From contig NZ_PGVB01000002.1 of assembly GCF_002860205.1 (NCBI RefSeq), positions 310,001 through 374,000 on the forward strand: a stretch of DNA of 64,000 nt. The letters run 5' to 3'. The stretch's first letter is position 1. Each line of letters starts with the position of its first letter. Below, piece after piece: positions 17,037-24,673 of the stretch. Position numbers and translations under genes: made by a program. The notes under the pieces are model-generated. The model worked only from the letters and a program-made list of their open reading frames with translations. It had not been told where the DNA came from and made no database searches. This DNA comes from Bacillus sp. T33-2 (GTDB taxonomy: Bacteria > Bacillota > Bacilli > Bacillales > Cytobacillaceae).

Positions 17037-18587
17037 TTAAAGAGGGATATTGCCGTGTTTTTTTCCCGGGCGGGTTTCCTGTTTATTCCTGAGCATTTCC
17101 AGCCCCTGGACAAGTTTAATGCGGGTTTCCCTCGGGTCAATGACGTCATCGACCATTCCCTGGCTCGCCGCTACATATGGGTTTGCAAATTTATTCCGGT
17201 ATTCCGAAATTTTTTGCTGCCTCGTTGCTTCAGGATTTTCGCTTTGCTGAATCTCCCGGGCGAAAATAATATTGGCCGCTCCTTCTGGACCCATGACGGC
17301 TATTTCTGCATTTGGCCAGGCAAACACAAGATCGGCACCTATGGATTTGCTGTTCAGCGCAACGTAAGCGCCTCCATAAGCTTTCCTTAAAATCACAGTC
17401 AATTTGGGGACGGTCGCTTCTGAATAGGCATAGAGGATTTTTGCCCCATGGCGGATGATGCCGCCATGCTCCTGTTTAATCCCAGGAAAGAAACCGGTCA
17501 CATCCTCAAACGTGATGATTGGAATATTAAAGCAATCACAAAAGCGTATGAACCTCGCAGCCTTATCAGATGAATTTATATCAAGGCCGCCAGCCATAAA
17601 TTTGGGCTGGTTGCAGACGAGGCCGACAACCTCCCCTTTAATTCTCGCAAGCCCGATGACGATATTTTTTGCAAAATCACGCTGGATTTCCAAAAAGGAT
17701 CCGCTGTCTACGACCTGCTCGACAACTTTTCGGACATCATATGGCCTGACTGCGTCAAACGGCACGACATCTGCAAGGTCCCGTCTGTAATCGGATCCTT
17801 CTTCGATGTCGTGATATGGCGGTTTTTGACTGGAGTTTTGCGGCAAATAGCTCAGCAGCAATCTTACAGCCTCCAGAGTCTCTTCCTCGGTTTCGCCAAG
17901 GAAATGGGCATTTCCGCTTATTGAATTGTGGACACGGGCCCCGCCCAGGTCTTCTGATGAAATTTTTTCACCCGTTACTGTTTCAATTACTTTTGGGCCT
18001 GTAATAAACATTTGGCTTGTTTTCTCCACCATGAAGACGAAATCTGTAATTGCAGGCGAATAAACTGCTCCGCCGGCGCAGGGACCCATGATCACCGATA
18101 TTTGCGGAATCACTCCTGAATAAATCGCGTTCCGGTAGAAAATATGGCCATACCCGTCAAGGGAGACAACCCCTTCCTGGATCCGGGCCCCTCCTGAGTC
18201 ATTCAGGCCGACAAAAGGTGCCCCGTTTTTTGCGGCCAGATCCATGACGTGGGCAATTTTTTTCGCATGCATTTCACCAAGAGCCCCGCCAAACACCGTA
18301 AAATCCTGGGAGAACAAATAAACAGGCCTTCCGTTTACTTTGCCATATCCGGTCACTACCCCGTCCCCCGGCCCTTTTTGTTTATCCAGGCCAAAATCCG
18401 TGGACCGATGTGCAATAAATGGATTCAGTTCCACGAATGTCCCCGGGTCGACAAGCAATTCTATTCGTTCCCTGGCGGTCAATTTCCCTTTTTCGTGCTG
18501 TTTCGCAATTCTTTCATCACCGCCCCCAAGCTCGATTTCCCGCTTGCGGTCATAAAGCTCATCTATTTTCACATAAATGTCCGGCAT
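17037..18587 (-). CDS. yqjD: Acyl-CoA (propionyl-CoA) carboxylase beta subunit
   Basis: A 516-residue carboxyltransferase that moves CO2 between biotin and an acyl-CoA. Two crotonase-type halves are visible. The N-half carries GGALGEMHAKKI and the oxyanion-hole region NDSGGARIQEGV; the C-half carries ITFEDVTGFFPGIKQEHGGIIRHGAK and RKAYGGAYVAL. The adjacent epimerase and the mutase genes point to propionyl-CoA as substrate, giving (S)-methylmalonyl-CoA. No dedicated biotin carboxylase is adjacent, so AccC or another copy would have to serve. ATG 18587 follows AAGGAGG; it starts one base after the epimerase stop. Confidence 0.93.
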   Translation of the reverse strand: MPDIYVKIDELYDRKREIELGGGDERIAKQHEKGKLTARERIELLVDPGTFVELNPFIAHRSTDFGLDKQKGPGDGVVTGYGKVNGRPVYLFSQDFTVFGGALGEMHAKKIAHVMDLAAKNGAPFVGLNDSGGARIQEGVVSLDGYGHIFYRNAIYSGVIPQISVIMGPCAGGAVYSPAITDFVFMVEKTSQMFITGPKVIETVTGEKISSEDLGGARVHNSISGNAHFLGETEEETLEAVRLLLSYLPQNSSQKPPYHDIEEGSDYRRDLADVVPFDAVRPYDVRKVVEQVVDSGSFLEIQRDFAKNIVIGLARIKGEVVGLVCNQPKFMAGGLDINSSDKAARFIRFCDCFNIPIITFEDVTGFFPGIKQEHGGIIRHGAKILYAYSEATVPKLTVILRKAYGGAYVALNSKSIGADLVFAWPNAEIAVMGPEGAANIIFAREIQQSENPEATRQQKISEYRNKFANPYVAASQGMVDDVIDPRETRIKLVQGLEMLRNKQETRPGKKHGNIPL

Positions 18588-18588
18588 A

Positions 18589-19002
18589 TTAGCCCTCCTT
18601 CCCCTTTTGTTCACACAATTCGCAAAGTACGCCCCCTGAGGATTTTGGATGCATAAATGCAACCAGTGCACCTCCCGCCCCGGTTTTGGGCCGCTCGTTG
18701 ATCATTTGAATACCCTTTGCTTTCATTTCGGCAATACGTTCCCCTATCGATTCAACGCCGAGGGCAACATGGTGGATGCCTTCACCCCGTTTCTTTATGT
18801 ACCGCGCAATCGGGCTGTCTTCTGAGGTCGGCTCAAGCAGCTCAATTTTTGATTCACCTGCCTTCAAAAAAGCTACCCTCACTTTTTCGCTTTCAACCTC
18901 TTCAATCCCCAGCAGAGGCAAACTCAGCACTTCCGTGTAAAAAGGAATGGCCTCTTCAATGGAATTGACAGCGATTCCGATATGGTCAACCTTCTTTATC
19001 AT
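18589..19002 (-). CDS. mce: Methylmalonyl-CoA epimerase
   Basis: A 137-residue VOC-fold enzyme interconverting (S)- and (R)-methylmalonyl-CoA, needed because the carboxylase makes S and the mutase uses R. Family hallmarks are KKVDHIGIAVNSIEEAIPFY at the start, the metal ligands His7 and those in GIHHVALGV, and the C-terminal glutamate in GVLCELCE. GGAGGGG lies before ATG 19002. It heads an operon with the carboxyltransferase (yqjC-yqjD in B. subtilis); its upstream region is divergent from the Prli42 gene. Confidence 0.94.
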   Translation of the reverse strand: MIKKVDHIGIAVNSIEEAIPFYTEVLSLPLLGIEEVESEKVRVAFLKAGESKIELLEPTSEDSPIARYIKKRGEGIHHVALGVESIGERIAEMKAKGIQMINERPKTGAGGALVAFMHPKSSGGVLCELCEQKGKEG

Positions 19003-19089
19003 CTTAACCCCTCCGACCTTATTTTTCGAATATAATTAATCATTAAAATATTCTCTACCAATGTCACAATTCCTTCTTATTTAATAGAG

Positions 19090-19118
19090 TTGTTCAATCT
19101 CATGTTCCAATGTAGAAT
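19090..19118 (+). promoter_or_regulatory. Sigma-A promoter of the Prli42 gene
   Basis: TTGTTC (19090-19095), 17 bp, TAGAAT (19113-19118), 46 bp before the start codon. Confidence 0.6.
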
Positions 19119-19164
19119 AAGAGGTATGAGCAGGCCGACAGCCGGGGAAAGGGGGGAGATTAAT

Positions 19165-19260
19165 ATGCGAAAACGCAGGACCCGAAAAATTATTGTTTAT
19201 TTGATGCTTTTTGTCATGCTGGCTTCAACTCTCCTCATGGGAATTTCTACGTTTTTATAA
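19165..19260 (+). CDS. prli42: Stressosome-associated membrane miniprotein Prli42
   Basis: A 31-residue protein with a strong AAAGGGGGGAG site 6 bases before its ATG. The N-terminus is a cluster of basic residues (MRKRRTRK), followed by one membrane helix ending in MGISTFL. The pattern basic head, IVYLMLFVMLASTLLMG, short tail is that of Prli42, which anchors the RsbR stressosome to the membrane and feeds sigma-B activation in Listeria and other Firmicutes. It has its own promoter and terminator and is divergent from mce. Recognition is from the family pattern; function in this organism is inferred. Confidence 0.85.
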   Translation: MRKRRTRKIIVYLMLFVMLASTLLMGISTFL

Positions 19261-19264
19261 AATT

Positions 19265-19294
19265 AAAAGGACTGTTCATCCGAACAGTCCTTTT
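19265..19294. terminator. Terminator between Prli42 gene and yqjA
   Basis: A perfect 13-bp stem AAAAGGACTGTTC (19265-19277) / GAACAGTCCTTTT (19282-19294) with an ATCC loop. It can serve both convergent transcripts. Confidence 0.9.
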
Positions 19295-19360
19295 CTGGTT
19301 TATTGAGCCTATCCTTTTCCTGGGTTTCAAATCCCATTCCGTCATCCGACGGCCGCAAGT

Positions 19361-20350
19361 TTAGCATGCCGCTTTTTTTCGATTCATTTTTCTGCCCTTT
19401 GTTATCCCCTTGAATGAACTTTTTATCAATAAATACTGTTCCATTTCCTGGGTAAAATGTAGCAAAGCCGCCCGGGCCTCAAATTCTTCACGTGTTTTGG
19501 GCAGCTCCATGTTTTGAAACTCGACCTTCATCCTCATCAGCTTTTCCAGGAAAAAAATGGCGGTATTACCCGGATGAATTCTTTCAGAAAGTTCCTCAAC
19601 AAAGTCGGCAACCATTGTTCCCTGCTCTACCGTCAGCGGAATCGCGGTTATCGTCGGAAGGACTCTTTCAATGATCTCAAACTGCTTTTCCCTCATCTTA
19701 AAATAATGATAATACAGATTTTCGTCCCTGAGGAAGTGGTTTTCAACATCCTGGAATGCCAAGGTTTTCGCCTCTTCGATCAGGCGGGCCGTATCGGTGA
19801 TCTCTTTGCCGTCCCACGTGCTTTCATTGCATCTTAAATACTTGGCAATCTCAACGAAGATCCTTCTAAAATTATCTTCAATTTTTAGCTGATACTCTTC
19901 AAGTTTGTTATCAACACTTGGCATGTACATATTGATGATGAGGGCGACCCCGATCCCAATCACAATAAGGCCCAGCTCGTTCAACAGCAGTCCACCAGAA
20001 ACTTTCCCTGCAGAATAGATGTGCATAATGATGACGCTGCTTGTCACAATTCCATCTCTCGCTCCGGCAATCACGACCGTGGGGATAAAAAACAGCAGCA
20101 ACGCTCCAATTACGGCCGGATGATAAGCAAGCCCCTCGAAGAAAGCGGCAGAAAACACCATCGCGATCAAACATGCGAACAAACGGTCCCAAGATGCCCT
20201 AAGCGACCTTTTCTTTGTCACCTGGACGCAAAGAATCGTCAGGATTCCGGCAGATGCAAAATTGTCAAGTCCGATATACTGGGCAAGCATGATGGACAAC
20301 GCTGTTCCGAGAGCGGTTTTTAATGTCCTGTAACCAATTCTGAATTTCAT
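19361..20350 (-). CDS. yqjA: Aromatic-acid-exporter family membrane protein (YqjA)
   Basis: A 329-residue protein with four to six N-terminal membrane segments (residues about 10-150) and a long soluble C-terminal half rich in charged helices. The N-half begins KFRIGYRTLKTALGTALSIMLAQ, typical of the ArAE/FUSC_2 family, and the C-half matches the domain seen in B. subtilis YqjA and YgaE. Export of aromatic or weak acids is the family proposal; the real substrate is unknown. It is a single gene, with the art transporter upstream on the same strand. Confidence 0.88.
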   Translation of the reverse strand: MKFRIGYRTLKTALGTALSIMLAQYIGLDNFASAGILTILCVQVTKKRSLRASWDRLFACLIAMVFSAAFFEGLAYHPAVIGALLLFFIPTVVIAGARDGIVTSSVIIMHIYSAGKVSGGLLLNELGLIVIGIGVALIINMYMPSVDNKLEEYQLKIEDNFRRIFVEIAKYLRCNESTWDGKEITDTARLIEEAKTLAFQDVENHFLRDENLYYHYFKMREKQFEIIERVLPTITAIPLTVEQGTMVADFVEELSERIHPGNTAIFFLEKLMRMKVEFQNMELPKTREEFEARAALLHFTQEMEQYLLIKSSFKGITKGRKMNRKKAAC

Positions 20351-20449
20351 GTCTATTCACCCGATCAACTGAATTAAAAAAGATGATCATGATCGATCAT
20401 CTTTCCATTCTACCAAAAGTTGTCCCCGGCCAAAATCCTTTCATGGTGA

Positions 20450-21172
20450 TTAAAGCATTTTTTGCAGGAACTCCTGGGCGCGCATGCTTTTTGGATTCGA
20501 GAAGAATTCTTCCGGAGGGGCATCTTCCACAAGCATGCCGCCATCCAGGAACAGAACCCTGTCGGCTACTTCCCTCGCAAACCCCATTTCATGGGTCACG
20601 ATTGCCATCGTCATCCCAGTATGGGCGAGTGACTTCATTACTTCCAGAACCTCTTTCACCATTTCAGGATCAAGGGCAGATGTAGGCTCGTCAAAAAGCA
20701 TTACATCTGGTTTCATTGCCAGCGCCCGGGCAATCGCGACCCGCTGCTTCTGCCCGCCTGAAAGCCTGTTTGGATACTCGCCCGCTTTGTCTGACAGCCC
20801 TACCCTGTCCAGCAGCTCAAGGCCTGCTTTTTCCGCTTCCTGTTTGGAAAGGCCCTTCACCTTGATTGGTGCATATGTGACATTTTGCAATGCCGTCATG
20901 TGGGGGAATAAATGGAAGTGCTGGAACACCATCCCAACATTTTCCCGGATTTTCATAATGTTTGTGTTTTTAGCCGTAATATCCTGGCCGTCTATCAATA
21001 TATGGCCGCTTGTCGGAGACTCCAGCAGATTCATGCAACGCAAGAAAGTTGATTTCCCGGAACCTGAAGGGCCGATAATCGCGACAACCTCTCCATCTTT
21101 TATGGATGTGGACAGGCCTTTTAACACTTCCAGCTTCCCAAAATATTTATGGAGGTCTTTAACTTCAATCAC
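20450..21172 (-). CDS. artR: Amino acid (arginine) ABC transporter ATP-binding protein
   Basis: A 240-residue ABC ATPase powering amino acid import. The Walker [10 protein letters not shown] is at residues 34-42, the signature [15 protein letters not shown] lies near 137-151, and the Walker [14 protein letters not shown] follows. The C-terminus is typical of the polar amino acid uptake subfamily. The gene overlaps the 3' end of the permease gene by 8 bp and is the last of artPQR. The arginine specificity follows the B. subtilis orthologue (yqiZ) and the ARG-box-like sites upstream of artP. Confidence 0.94.
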   Translation of the reverse strand: MIEVKDLHKYFGKLEVLKGLSTSIKDGEVVAIIGPSGSGKSTFLRCMNLLESPTSGHILIDGQDITAKNTNIMKIRENVGMVFQHFHLFPHMTALQNVTYAPIKVKGLSKQEAEKAGLELLDRVGLSDKAGEYPNRLSGGQKQRVAIARALAMKPDVMLFDEPTSALDPEMVKEVLEVMKSLAHTGMTMAIVTHEMGFAREVADRVLFLDGGMLVEDAPPEEFFSNPKSMRAQEFLQKML

Positions 21173-21824
21173 TGCGCCTCATCCTCCTTTCCAGTGCCTT
21201 TCCGGTAAATGTCAAGGTGATCACCATCACGTAGTAGATCAAACCGGCCAAAATCAACGGTTCAAAAAAGCGGTACTTTTCACCGCCGACGATATATGCC
21301 CTGCGCATGATATCATCCACTGCGATTACGGTTACAATCGCCGATTCTTTAGTAAGAGTGATAAATTCGTTCATTAAAGCAGGCAGAATGTTTTTCAGCG
21401 CCTGCGGGAGGATGATATCCCACATCATCCGTTTATAAGGAACCCCAAGAGCCATCGCTGCCTCCTGCTGTCCCTTGTCTACAGCCAGAATGCCGGCCCT
21501 GATGATTTCTGAAATATATGCAGCCGAGTTCAAGCCAAACGATAAAACCGCTGCCGTGTACGGTTCAATCTGATACCCGATTAATTGCGGTGAGCCGTAA
21601 TAGATCAACATTACCTGAAGAACGAGCGGCGTTCCCCTGAAAATGGATGTATATACGTCGGCAAACCAGCCGAGTGCCTTAATGGAACTGATCTTAAATA
21701 ATGCCAAAATAATGCCAAGTGCAAATCCAAGCAATCCTGCCACAATTACAATTTCAAGTGTAACCATTACCCCTTTCAGGATATATGGCAAGGAGGGCAT
21801 GACTTGTGAAAAGTCCAAATTCAT
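21165..21824 (-). CDS. artQ: Amino acid (arginine) ABC transporter permease
   Basis: A 219-residue inner-membrane permease with about five membrane helices. The cytoplasmic coupling-helix motif [22 protein letters not shown] lets it dock on the ATPase, and the N-terminal FRGTPLVLQ is also conserved. ATG 21824 was chosen because the length is then exactly that of ArtQ and a GAGAGGA site lies upstream; the frame continues another 38 codons without homology, across a hairpin. It is separated from artP by 82 bp containing that hairpin. Confidence 0.93.
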   Translation of the reverse strand: MNLDFSQVMPSLPYILKGVMVTLEIVIVAGLLGFALGIILALFKISSIKALGWFADVYTSIFRGTPLVLQVMLIYYGSPQLIGYQIEPYTAAVLSFGLNSAAYISEIIRAGILAVDKGQQEAAMALGVPYKRMMWDIILPQALKNILPALMNEFITLTKESAIVTVIAVDDIMRRAYIVGGEKYRFFEPLILAGLIYYVMVITLTFTGKALERRMRRSD

Positions 21825-21845
21825 GAAAATCAAATCCTCTCTCCA

Positions 21846-21893
21846 GCTCGAATAAAGACGGAAAGCGTCCAAAAGGCCACACCTTCTGAACGC
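21846..21893 (-). terminator. Intra-operon hairpin between artP and artQ
   Basis: On the - strand GCGTTCAGAAGG (21893-21882) pairs with CCTTTTGGACGC (21876-21865), 12 bp with two wobble pairs and a 5-base loop. An imperfect T-rich stretch follows. It may attenuate transcription or protect the artP mRNA end, so that the binding protein is made in excess. Confidence 0.6.
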
Positions 21894-21906
21894 TTGCCAG
21901 TTTATT

Positions 21907-22701
21907 TTACTTTTCGCCGCCGAACCATTTGACGACAAGTTTATCTACTTCACCATTTTCCATCTTTTCCTTCAGCACTTTGTTGAACTCTTCGGTTAAC
22001 TTGCTGTCTTTAGGAAAAGCGATCGCTGATCCAGCTTCCTCACTCTCCGGCAGGTTGAATCCTTCCAGGTCGGGGTTGTTATCGAAATACCCTTTGGCAA
22101 CAGTGTCCTCGATGATTGCTGCATCAATACGCCCTGCCTTGATTTCTTGGATAAGCTCGGGAATACGGTTACGGTTCTCCACTGTAATTTTTACCGTCTT
22201 TCCGATTTCTTCTGCCTCATCCTCCTGAATTGAAGCAAGCTGAACACCAAGTTTTTTACCATCAAGATCTTCCACTGTTTTAATGCCGCTGCCTTTTTTG
22301 GCAACGATCATATTCCTTGCAGTATAATAAACATCACTGAAATCAACATTTTTCTTTCTGTCCTCGGTGGGTGTCATCCCTGACATGACGAAATCTACCT
22401 GGCCTGCCTGGATCGCGGCAATCAGCCCGTTGAATTCAATATCTTTAACTTTAACTGTGTAGCCGAGCTCTTCGGCGAGCAAATTCGCCAAATCAATGTC
22501 AAAGCCGATAATTTCGTCCCCATTTTCTGTGTCAACATATTCAAACGGAGCATAATCCGCTGATGTTCCCATTACCAGTTCTTTGTCATCTTTATTGTCA
22601 CCGCCTGCACCGTTGCCGCTTGACTTTTCACTTGTGCCGCAGGCGCTGAGCAGCCCTAAAGCCAAAATGCTGATGAAGAATGTTATCGCTGTCTTTTTCA
22701 T
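21907..22701 (-). CDS. artP: Amino acid (arginine) ABC transporter substrate-binding lipoprotein
   Basis: A 264-residue lipoprotein. The signal peptide ends in a clear lipobox LLSACG, followed by a Ser/Gly/Asn-rich linker and a two-lobed periplasmic-binding-protein domain. That domain carries the family pattern GFDIDLANLLAEELGYTV and the DFVMSGMTPTEDRKKNVDFSDVYY region that contacts the ligand alpha-amino and carboxyl groups. It captures an amino acid outside the membrane for ArtQR. It is the first gene of the operon, with two 18-bp ARG-box-like sequences around its putative promoter. Confidence 0.94.
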   Translation of the reverse strand: MKKTAITFFISILALGLLSACGTSEKSSGNGAGGDNKDDKELVMGTSADYAPFEYVDTENGDEIIGFDIDLANLLAEELGYTVKVKDIEFNGLIAAIQAGQVDFVMSGMTPTEDRKKNVDFSDVYYTARNMIVAKKGSGIKTVEDLDGKKLGVQLASIQEDEAEEIGKTVKITVENRNRIPELIQEIKAGRIDAAIIEDTVAKGYFDNNPDLEGFNLPESEEAGSAIAFPKDSKLTEEFNKVLKEKMENGEVDKLVVKWFGGEK

Positions 22702-22795
22702 TTGTTTTCCCCCTATAACTTTCCGAAAATTATTAATTTATCAAAATATAAATATATTATTAGCTGAATCCAAGCTTTTTTTCAAGCGTGAACTC

Positions 22796-22849
22796 TATTA
22801 ATAAATATTCAATATAATGCATTTTAACACATATTAATATTTATGCAAT
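22796..22849 (-). promoter_or_regulatory. artP promoter with two ARG-box-like operators
   Basis: On the - strand TTGCAT (22848-22843), 16 bp, TAAAAT (22826-22821). Two 18-mers match the ArgR/AhrC box CATGAATAAAAATGCAAG at 12-13 of 18 positions: TATTAATATTTATGCAAT at 22832-22849, over the -35, and TATTAATAAATATTCAAT at 22796-22813, just past the start site. They are spaced exactly 36 bp. The region is very AT-rich, so chance similarity must be allowed for. Confidence 0.5.
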
Positions 22850-22894
22850 AATATTATTAAATCTAAATATAATTATTTTAGCGGGTCTTAAAAA

Positions 22895-22920
22895 CCAAAA
22901 AAATCCCGGTTTCCCGGGAT
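22895..22920 (-). terminator. Terminator of brxB
   Basis: ATCCCGG (22903-22909) pairs with CCGGGAT (22914-22920). On the - strand a TTTTTTTGG tract follows. Confidence 0.8.
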
Positions 22921-22923
22921 CTT

Positions 22924-23361
22924 TTAAACTTCATCGCAATATTCATCGAACGCGTTTTGCAGCTTTTGAACTACCGCCATCGGATCATGTCCTTCTATGT
23001 CATGGCGTTCTACCATTGCACACAGCTTTCCATCCTTTAACAGTGCAAAAGAAGGGGAAGATGGCGGATAGCCTGTGAAATAGGAGCGGGCTTTTTCTGT
23101 CGCCTCTTTGTCCTGTCCTGCAAATACTGTAACAAGGTTATCAGGACGCTTATCATAATGAAGGGCATGTGAGGCTGCCGGACGTGCAATGCCGCCGGCA
23201 CAACCGCAAACGGAATTGACCATGACAAGAGTGGTCCCTTGTTTATTCAACGCTTCTTCCACTTGCTCCGGCGATATTAATTCTGTATATCCGGCCGCGG
23301 TAATTTCCTGGCGTGCCTGGCGGACGACATCGTTCATAAATAAATTAAAATCGATATTCAT
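22924..23361 (-). CDS. brxB: Bacilliredoxin BrxB
   Basis: A 145-residue thioredoxin-like protein of the YphP/YqiW family that removes bacillithiol from S-bacillithiolated proteins after oxidative stress. The redox motif is CGC in NSVCGCAGG near residue 53, and the family pattern [15 protein letters not shown] follows. ATG 23361 is preceded by AAAGGAGGA; the upstream extension of the frame has no site. B. subtilis yqiW occupies the same place. The + strand region on its far side carries the sigma-B-type small RNA candidate. Confidence 0.94.
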   Translation of the reverse strand: MNIDFNLFMNDVVRQARQEITAAGYTELISPEQVEEALNKQGTTLVMVNSVCGCAGGIARPAASHALHYDKRPDNLVTVFAGQDKEATEKARSYFTGYPPSSPSFALLKDGKLCAMVERHDIEGHDPMAVVQKLQNAFDEYCDEV

Positions 23362-23456
23362 CAAAATCCTCCTTTGATGTTTGATTCCATTATACGTATA
23401 TATGATACCAAGCCTAAACAATCGATTCAATTAAGAGATATTTTTCACCATTAAAA

Positions 23457-23481
23457 GTTTAAACGGCTGATGTTCGGGAAA
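23457..23481 (+). promoter_or_regulatory. Sigma-B-type promoter
   Basis: GTTTAA (23457-23462), 13 bp, GGGAAA (23476-23481). The -35 matches the sigma-B consensus GTTTAA exactly and the -10 fits GGGWAW. It faces a short structured RNA with a strong terminator and no protein-coding frame. Confidence 0.6.
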
Positions 23482-23487
23482 AGGATG

Positions 23488-23557
23488 ATAACAGCAAGAT
23501 CCATACCCCTAAACTCCCTAGTTTGATGGATGGCAACTATGTTGCTGTCCCTTTTTT
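23488..23557 (+). ncRNA. Candidate sigma-B-dependent small RNA
   Basis: A transcript of about 70 nt is predicted from a sigma-B-type promoter to a terminator (GGATGGCAAC 23528-23537 / GTTGCTGTCC 23541-23550, then T7ATTTTT). Nested pairings are visible: ACAGCAA (23491-23497) with TTGCTGT (23542-23548), ATCCAT (23499-23504) with ATGGAT (23526-23531), and AAACT with AGTTT around a CCCT loop (23511-23524). The ACAGCAA pairing and the terminator stem exclude each other. C-rich loops (ACCCCT, CTCCCT) could pair with Shine-Dalgarno sequences. No open frame of useful length is present. Confidence 0.55.
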
Positions 23558-23563
23558 TATTTT

Positions 23564-24673
23564 TCAGTTGTTTAAAAATGCCCGGAATAAATCCTCTGCC
23601 GCGCCGGCAACCGGCCTGTTTCCCGAAATCACTTCCTTTTCGGCCTTAGGAAGAAGCTCTTTAACATTAGGATGCTGGAAAAAGGCCGTATGAAGCCTGT
23701 CTGCAATCATGGAATAAAGCCATTGTTTTGTTTGCAGAGCCCTCCGCTCAGAAAAAGCACCCGTCTGTTTTGTGATCTGTTCAAATTTTAATATTGTTTC
23801 CCAGATTTCTTTTATGCCTTCCTTATATAGCGCAGAACTTGTCAGAGCCTCTGTTTTCCATCCTCTTGTCGCCGGCTGGAGAAAATGCAGGATCCGTTTA
23901 TACTCTTCCTTTGTTTTTAGGGCAATTGCTTTATTTGCTCCATCAGCTTTATTGATGACGACGGCATCCGCCAATTCCACAATTCCCTTTTTCATCCCCT
24001 GCAGCTCATCCCCTGCTCCTGTCAATACGAGAAGCATGAAGAAATCAACCATATCCCTGACAATGACTTCACTCTGGCCAACTCCGACCGTCTCCACAAT
24101 GATTGTATCGAACCCAGCCGCTTCACACAGAAGCATCGTTTCCCTTGTTTTCCTGTGCACCCCGCCAAGCTTCCCGCCTGAAGGAGATGGACGGATAAAG
24201 GCATTTGGGTTTCGGGCGAGCTGCTCCATCCGGGTCTTATCGCCGAGGATGCTGCCTCCTGACAAGGTGGAGGTCGGATCTACCGCAAGGACAGCAACCC
24301 GGCGGCCCTGCTCACATAAATAGGAGCCGAAGGCTTCGATGAACGTACTTTTCCCAGCTCCGGGGACTCCGGTAATACCAATTCGCACCGCATTGCCCGT
24401 TTGGGGTAAAACCATCTGCAAAAGCTGTTGTGCCTGCTGGAAATGTGCGTCGGAATTGCTTTCAATAAGCGTAATCGCCCTGGCAAGAACCGTTCTGCTC
24501 CCAGTCCTTATCCCGTGTGCATATTGTTCCGGTTCCATTCCAACCGCATTTTTCCTGATGTATCTGGTTGGTTTTCTGGCGTATTGGCGACCGCTTCCGC
24601 TACCGGTCCCCTCCAGTGATTTTACCTGCGGTCCATCCGGACTTGGTGATCCTTGTTTTATCCAGTTATCCAT
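23564..24673 (-). CDS. meaB: Methylmalonyl-CoA mutase-associated GTPase MeaB
   Basis: A 369-residue G3E-family P-loop GTPase that gates adenosylcobalamin loading and protects methylmalonyl-CoA mutase from inactivation. Walker A GVPGAGKS is at residues 102-109. [19 protein letters not shown] and the ETVGVGQSE switch are conserved, and VINKADGA provides guanine specificity. An N-terminal extension of about 40 low-complexity residues is longer than usual. ATG 24673 overlaps the mutB stop by 8 bp; a TTG further upstream is less likely. It ends the mutA-mutB-meaB operon and lies 7 bp from the convergent small RNA terminator. Confidence 0.93.
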   Translation of the reverse strand: MDNWIKQGSPSPDGPQVKSLEGTGSGSGRQYARKPTRYIRKNAVGMEPEQYAHGIRTGSRTVLARAITLIESNSDAHFQQAQQLLQMVLPQTGNAVRIGITGVPGAGKSTFIEAFGSYLCEQGRRVAVLAVDPTSTLSGGSILGDKTRMEQLARNPNAFIRPSPSGGKLGGVHRKTRETMLLCEAAGFDTIIVETVGVGQSEVIVRDMVDFFMLLVLTGAGDELQGMKKGIVELADAVVINKADGANKAIALKTKEEYKRILHFLQPATRGWKTEALTSSALYKEGIKEIWETILKFEQITKQTGAFSERRALQTKQWLYSMIADRLHTAFFQHPNVKELLPKAEKEVISGNRPVAGAAEDLFRAFLNN

